DNA of 23,073 nucleotides from Bacteroidota bacterium (GTDB lineage Bacteria; Bacteroidota; Bacteroidia; Chitinophagales; Chitinophagaceae): positions 1 to 23,073 of the forward strand of contig JAEZDA010000081.1 in assembly GCA_023433345.1 (NCBI GenBank), given 5' to 3'. This document shows, piece after piece, positions 20,459 to 23,073 of this stretch; the stretch's first letter is position 1; each line of letters opens with the position of its first letter. The notes under the pieces were generated by a model. It saw only the letters and a list, made by a program, of their open reading frames with translations, was not told where the DNA came from and did not search any database. The translations under genes and the position numbers were made by a program.

Positions 20459-23073
20459 ATGAAGATATTGGACATAAGGGCTATGCGTGGCCCGAACCTT
20501 TGGAGCATCAGGCGGCCTAAGCTTATCCAGATGAAAATAGACCTGGAGGAGATGGAGGAAAAACCAACCAATAAGGTAGCGGGTTTCAGGGAAAGACTCG
20601 AAAAGCTACTACCTTCTTTATACGATCACCGCTGCAGTGAGGGCGTGGCAGGCGGCTTTTTTTTACGGGTTGATGAAGGCACCTGGATGGGACACGTAAT
20701 AGAACATGTGGCCCTGGAACTTCAAACCCTTGCCGGGATGGATACCGGTTTCGGAAGAACCCGGGGCACGGGAAAGAAAGGTGAATACTTCGTTGTTTTC
20801 GACTATATGGAGGAAGCCGTAGGAATGCATGCGGCACGCGATGCCTTTGAACTTGTGCAAAACATAATAGATGACAAAGAAGTTGACTTGGATGGCATCG
20901 TTCAAAAGCTCCGGGAGATAAGGGAGGAAACGCGCCTCGGGCCTTCAACAGGCTGTATAGTTGATGAGGCCGCAAAACGTGGAATTCCGTTCATCAGGCT
21001 GAATAAACACAGCCTTGTTCAGCTCGGCTACGGTGTAAAGCAACAGCGTATTCGGGCAACCATCGCCAGCACCACCAGTTGCATCGGGGTTGACATTGCA
21101 GGAGACAAGGAAGACACCAAAAACCTTCTCGAAGCGGCTTCAATCCCTGTACCTACAGGAAGAATAATTCGTGATGAAGAGGAACTTAAAGCAGCCATCG
21201 ATAGAATTGGTTATCCATGTGTGCTGAAACCCATCAACGGCAATCATGGCAAGGGCGCCACAACCAACATCACCACCTGGGAGCATGCATTGAAAGCGTT
21301 GGAAGCTGCGCAGGTATATGGCCGAACGATCATTTGCGAAAGATTCATCACGGGCTTCGATTTCCGAATGCTGGTGATCAACCATAAATTCATCTGTGCC
21401 GCACTTCGTACACCCGCCTCCGTTATGGGAGATGGGAAAAATACCATTCAATGGCTGATAGATGAAACCAACAAGGACCCGCGCCGGGGATATGGTCATG
21501 AAAAAGTTCTGACACAGATCAAGATTGACGCCTTTACGGAAAAAATGCTTGAAGAAAAAGGCTACACACTTGAAACCGTACCCGGAGACGGTGAGCTGGT
21601 GATGTTGAAGCCCACTGCAAACTTATCAACCGGCGGCACCTCAACTGACGTAACTGATGAAGTTCATCCTTCTAATATTTTCATGGCAGAAAGGATCAGC
21701 CGAATAATAGGTCTTGACATTTGCGGAATTGATGTGATGGCTCCAAACCTTAAAATTCCCATTTCCGAAAATGGCGGCGCCGTGCTGGAAGTGAATGCTG
21801 CGCCCGGTTTCCGGATGCACATCGAGCCTTCTGAGGGTATCGGAAGAAATGTTGCAGAACCGGTGATAGACATGCTCTTCCCTAAAGGATGTGATGGAAC
21901 CATTCCGATCATTGCAGTTACGGGAACTAACGGTAAAACAACAACTACAAGGCTTACCGCACACATCGCTAAAAACTCGGGCTTCAAAGTTGGCTACACA
22001 ACAAGTGACGGCGTGTATATTCAAAACCAACTGATGATGAAAGGTGATTGTACCGGACCGGTGTCGGCGCAATTCGTTCTGAAAGATCCAACGGTAGATT
22101 TCGCAGTGCTTGAATGCGCACGCGGTGGTATGCTTAAAAGCGGGCTGGCGTTTCAACAATGTAACATCGCCATCGTAACCAATGTATCAGCCGATCATAT
22201 GGGTCTTGGAGGTATTGAAAACATTGAACAAATGGCCCGCGTAAAAGCTGTTGTTCCTGAAACGGTAATGAAGGGCGGTTATGCAATTCTTAATGCCGAT
22301 GACGACCTTGTATATGAAATGCGAAAAGGCCTTCATTGCAACGTGGCATTGTTTAGTATGGATGAAAACAATCCGCGCATACAAAGACATTGCAAGAAGG
22401 GAGGACTCGCTGCGGTGTATGAAAACGGATTTGTCACCATCATGAAAGGAACATGGAAGATACGCGTGGAAAAGGTTACAAACATTCCTCTCACTTACGG
22501 TGGTAAAGCCCTGCACAATATCATGAACACGCTTCCTGCCATCCTGGCTACCTATTTATTCAGAAATATTAATGTAGATGATATTCGTAGCTCTCTAAGT
22601 TCCTTTATCCCATCGCCCACTCAAACACCGGGAAGGCTGAATCTTTTTGAATTCAAGCATTTCAAATTTCTTGTGGATTATGCACACAACCCTGCGGGTC
22701 TTCAATTACTTTGCGACTTTGTAAGTAAGCTGGAGGGAAGCCCCAAGGTAGGCGTGATAAGTGCAACAGGCGACCGGCGCGATGAAGACATTCGCGAGAT
22801 CGGGCGGATCTCTGCAAGATATTTTGATGAGATCATCATCCGCCAGGATAAGAACTTACGGGGACGGACAGCCGAAGAAATTGTTGAACTGCTGGTGGAG
22901 GGACTGAACGAAAACAAGGAAAAGAAAATTCCGACCACCATTATTTACAATGAAAGGGAAGCGATATTGCACGCATATAATACTGTAAAGCCGGGATCAT
23001 TAATCACCATAATGTGCGACGTGGTTGTGGAAGCGCTGGATATTATAAGGGGGTTGAAAGAGAAGGAAGATGC
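20459..23073 (+). CDS. cphA: Cyanophycin synthetase (3' end cut by window)
   Basis: 871 codons are visible, almost the full length of CphA (about 875-900 residues). The enzyme builds cyanophycin by adding Asp to the backbone and Arg to its side chains, using ATP. The N-terminal domain starts MKILDIRAMRGPNLWSIRR, as in cyanobacterial CphA. The ATP-grasp domain (about 190-480) contains KPINGNHGKG, TANLSTGGTSTDVTDEVHP and EVNAAPGFRMH. The Mur-ligase-like domain (about 485 onward) has the P-loop GTNGKTTTTR at 489-498, LECARGG, NVSADHMG, and TPGRLNLFEF...VDYAHNP. Both ATP sites look intact, so the enzyme should work. The start ATG (20459-20461) gives the family N terminus and lies at the end of a heptamer array. 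No stop occurs before the window edge. The divergent neighbour is the degrading enzyme CphB. Confidence 0.95.
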   Translation, partial: MKILDIRAMRGPNLWSIRRPKLIQMKIDLEEMEEKPTNKVAGFRERLEKLLPSLYDHRCSEGVAGGFFLRVDEGTWMGHVIEHVALELQTLAGMDTGFGRTRGTGKKGEYFVVFDYMEEAVGMHAARDAFELVQNIIDDKEVDLDGIVQKLREIREETRLGPSTGCIVDEAAKRGIPFIRLNKHSLVQLGYGVKQQRIRATIASTTSCIGVDIAGDKEDTKNLLEAASIPVPTGRIIRDEEELKAAIDRIGYPCVLKPINGNHGKGATTNITTWEHALKALEAAQVYGRTIICERFITGFDFRMLVINHKFICAALRTPASVMGDGKNTIQWLIDETNKDPRRGYGHEKVLTQIKIDAFTEKMLEEKGYTLETVPGDGELVMLKPTANLSTGGTSTDVTDEVHPSNIFMAERISRIIGLDICGIDVMAPNLKIPISENGGAVLEVNAAPGFRMHIEPSEGIGRNVAEPVIDMLFPKGCDGTIPIIAVTGTNGKTTTTRLTAHIAKNSGFKVGYTTSDGVYIQNQLMMKGDCTGPVSAQFVLKDPTVDFAVLECARGGMLKSGLAFQQCNIAIVTNVSADHMGLGGIENIEQMARVKAVVPETVMKGGYAILNADDDLVYEMRKGLHCNVALFSMDENNPRIQRHCKKGGLAAVYENGFVTIMKGTWKIRVEKVTNIPLTYGGKALHNIMNTLPAILATYLFRNINVDDIRSSLSSFIPSPTQTPGRLNLFEFKHFKFLVDYAHNPAGLQLLCDFVSKLEGSPKVGVISATGDRRDEDIREIGRISARYFDEIIIRQDKNLRGRTAEEIVELLVEGLNENKEKKIPTTIIYNEREAILHAYNTVKPGSLITIMCDVVVEALDIIRGLKEKED

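Overview
The window reads as chromosomal DNA of a member of the Bacteroidota, probably of the Chitinophagaceae or a close relative. The signs are a Bacteroidota-type gene order (rpsU, xerC, hpf, tRNAs, tuf), TAnnTTTG promoter elements, little use of Shine-Dalgarno sequences outside rpsU, a type IX secretion (T9SS) C25 peptidase with a PorV/PorQ-family barrel, and long intergenic spacers filled with simple repeats. No phage or insertion-sequence gene was seen. The taxonomic placement is inference.

Layout. Positions 1-2861 (minus strand) form the translation block. Its transcription order is rpsU, xerC, hpf, then a tRNA array Thr(TGT)-Tyr(GTA)-Gly(TCC)-Thr(GGT), then tuf, which is cut by the window start. 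The tRNA order matches the E. coli thrU-tyrU-glyT-thrT-tufB operon. Here the array also carries tRNA-like debris and a two-hairpin repeat. Positions 2980-5834 (plus) hold ribE, a GT-C-like multipass membrane protein and an OafA-type acyltransferase. Positions 5946-7264 hold a small DUF3592-like membrane protein, a frameshifted gene remnant and a MazE/MazF toxin-antitoxin pair. Positions 7601-13817 (minus) hold a PorV/PorQ-family barrel followed by a 1698-residue PorU-like cysteine peptidase. Two unrecognised envelope proteins (a lipoprotein and a secreted protein) follow at 13947-15075, then tyrS (plus) and a secreted alpha/beta hydrolase (minus). The last 5 kb holds a satellite-like array of about 172-bp units, a cyanophycinase gene (cphB, minus) and, divergently, a cyanophycin synthetase gene (cphA, plus) that runs off the right edge.

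How the genes work together. The left block supplies translation machinery and ribosome hibernation. The C25 peptidase and the barrel probably act together in cleaving sorting domains from T9SS cargo and attaching the cargo at the cell surface. CphA and CphB form a make-and-break pair for cyanophycin, a nitrogen-storage polymer. Eight perfect heptamers end four bases before the cphA start codon. The most unusual structure lies outside genes: the 172-bp satellite, a covarying two-hairpin element present twice (once inside a tRNA-Gly remnant), twin hairpins behind the peptidase gene, and a terminator whose U-tract touches the xerC start codon.
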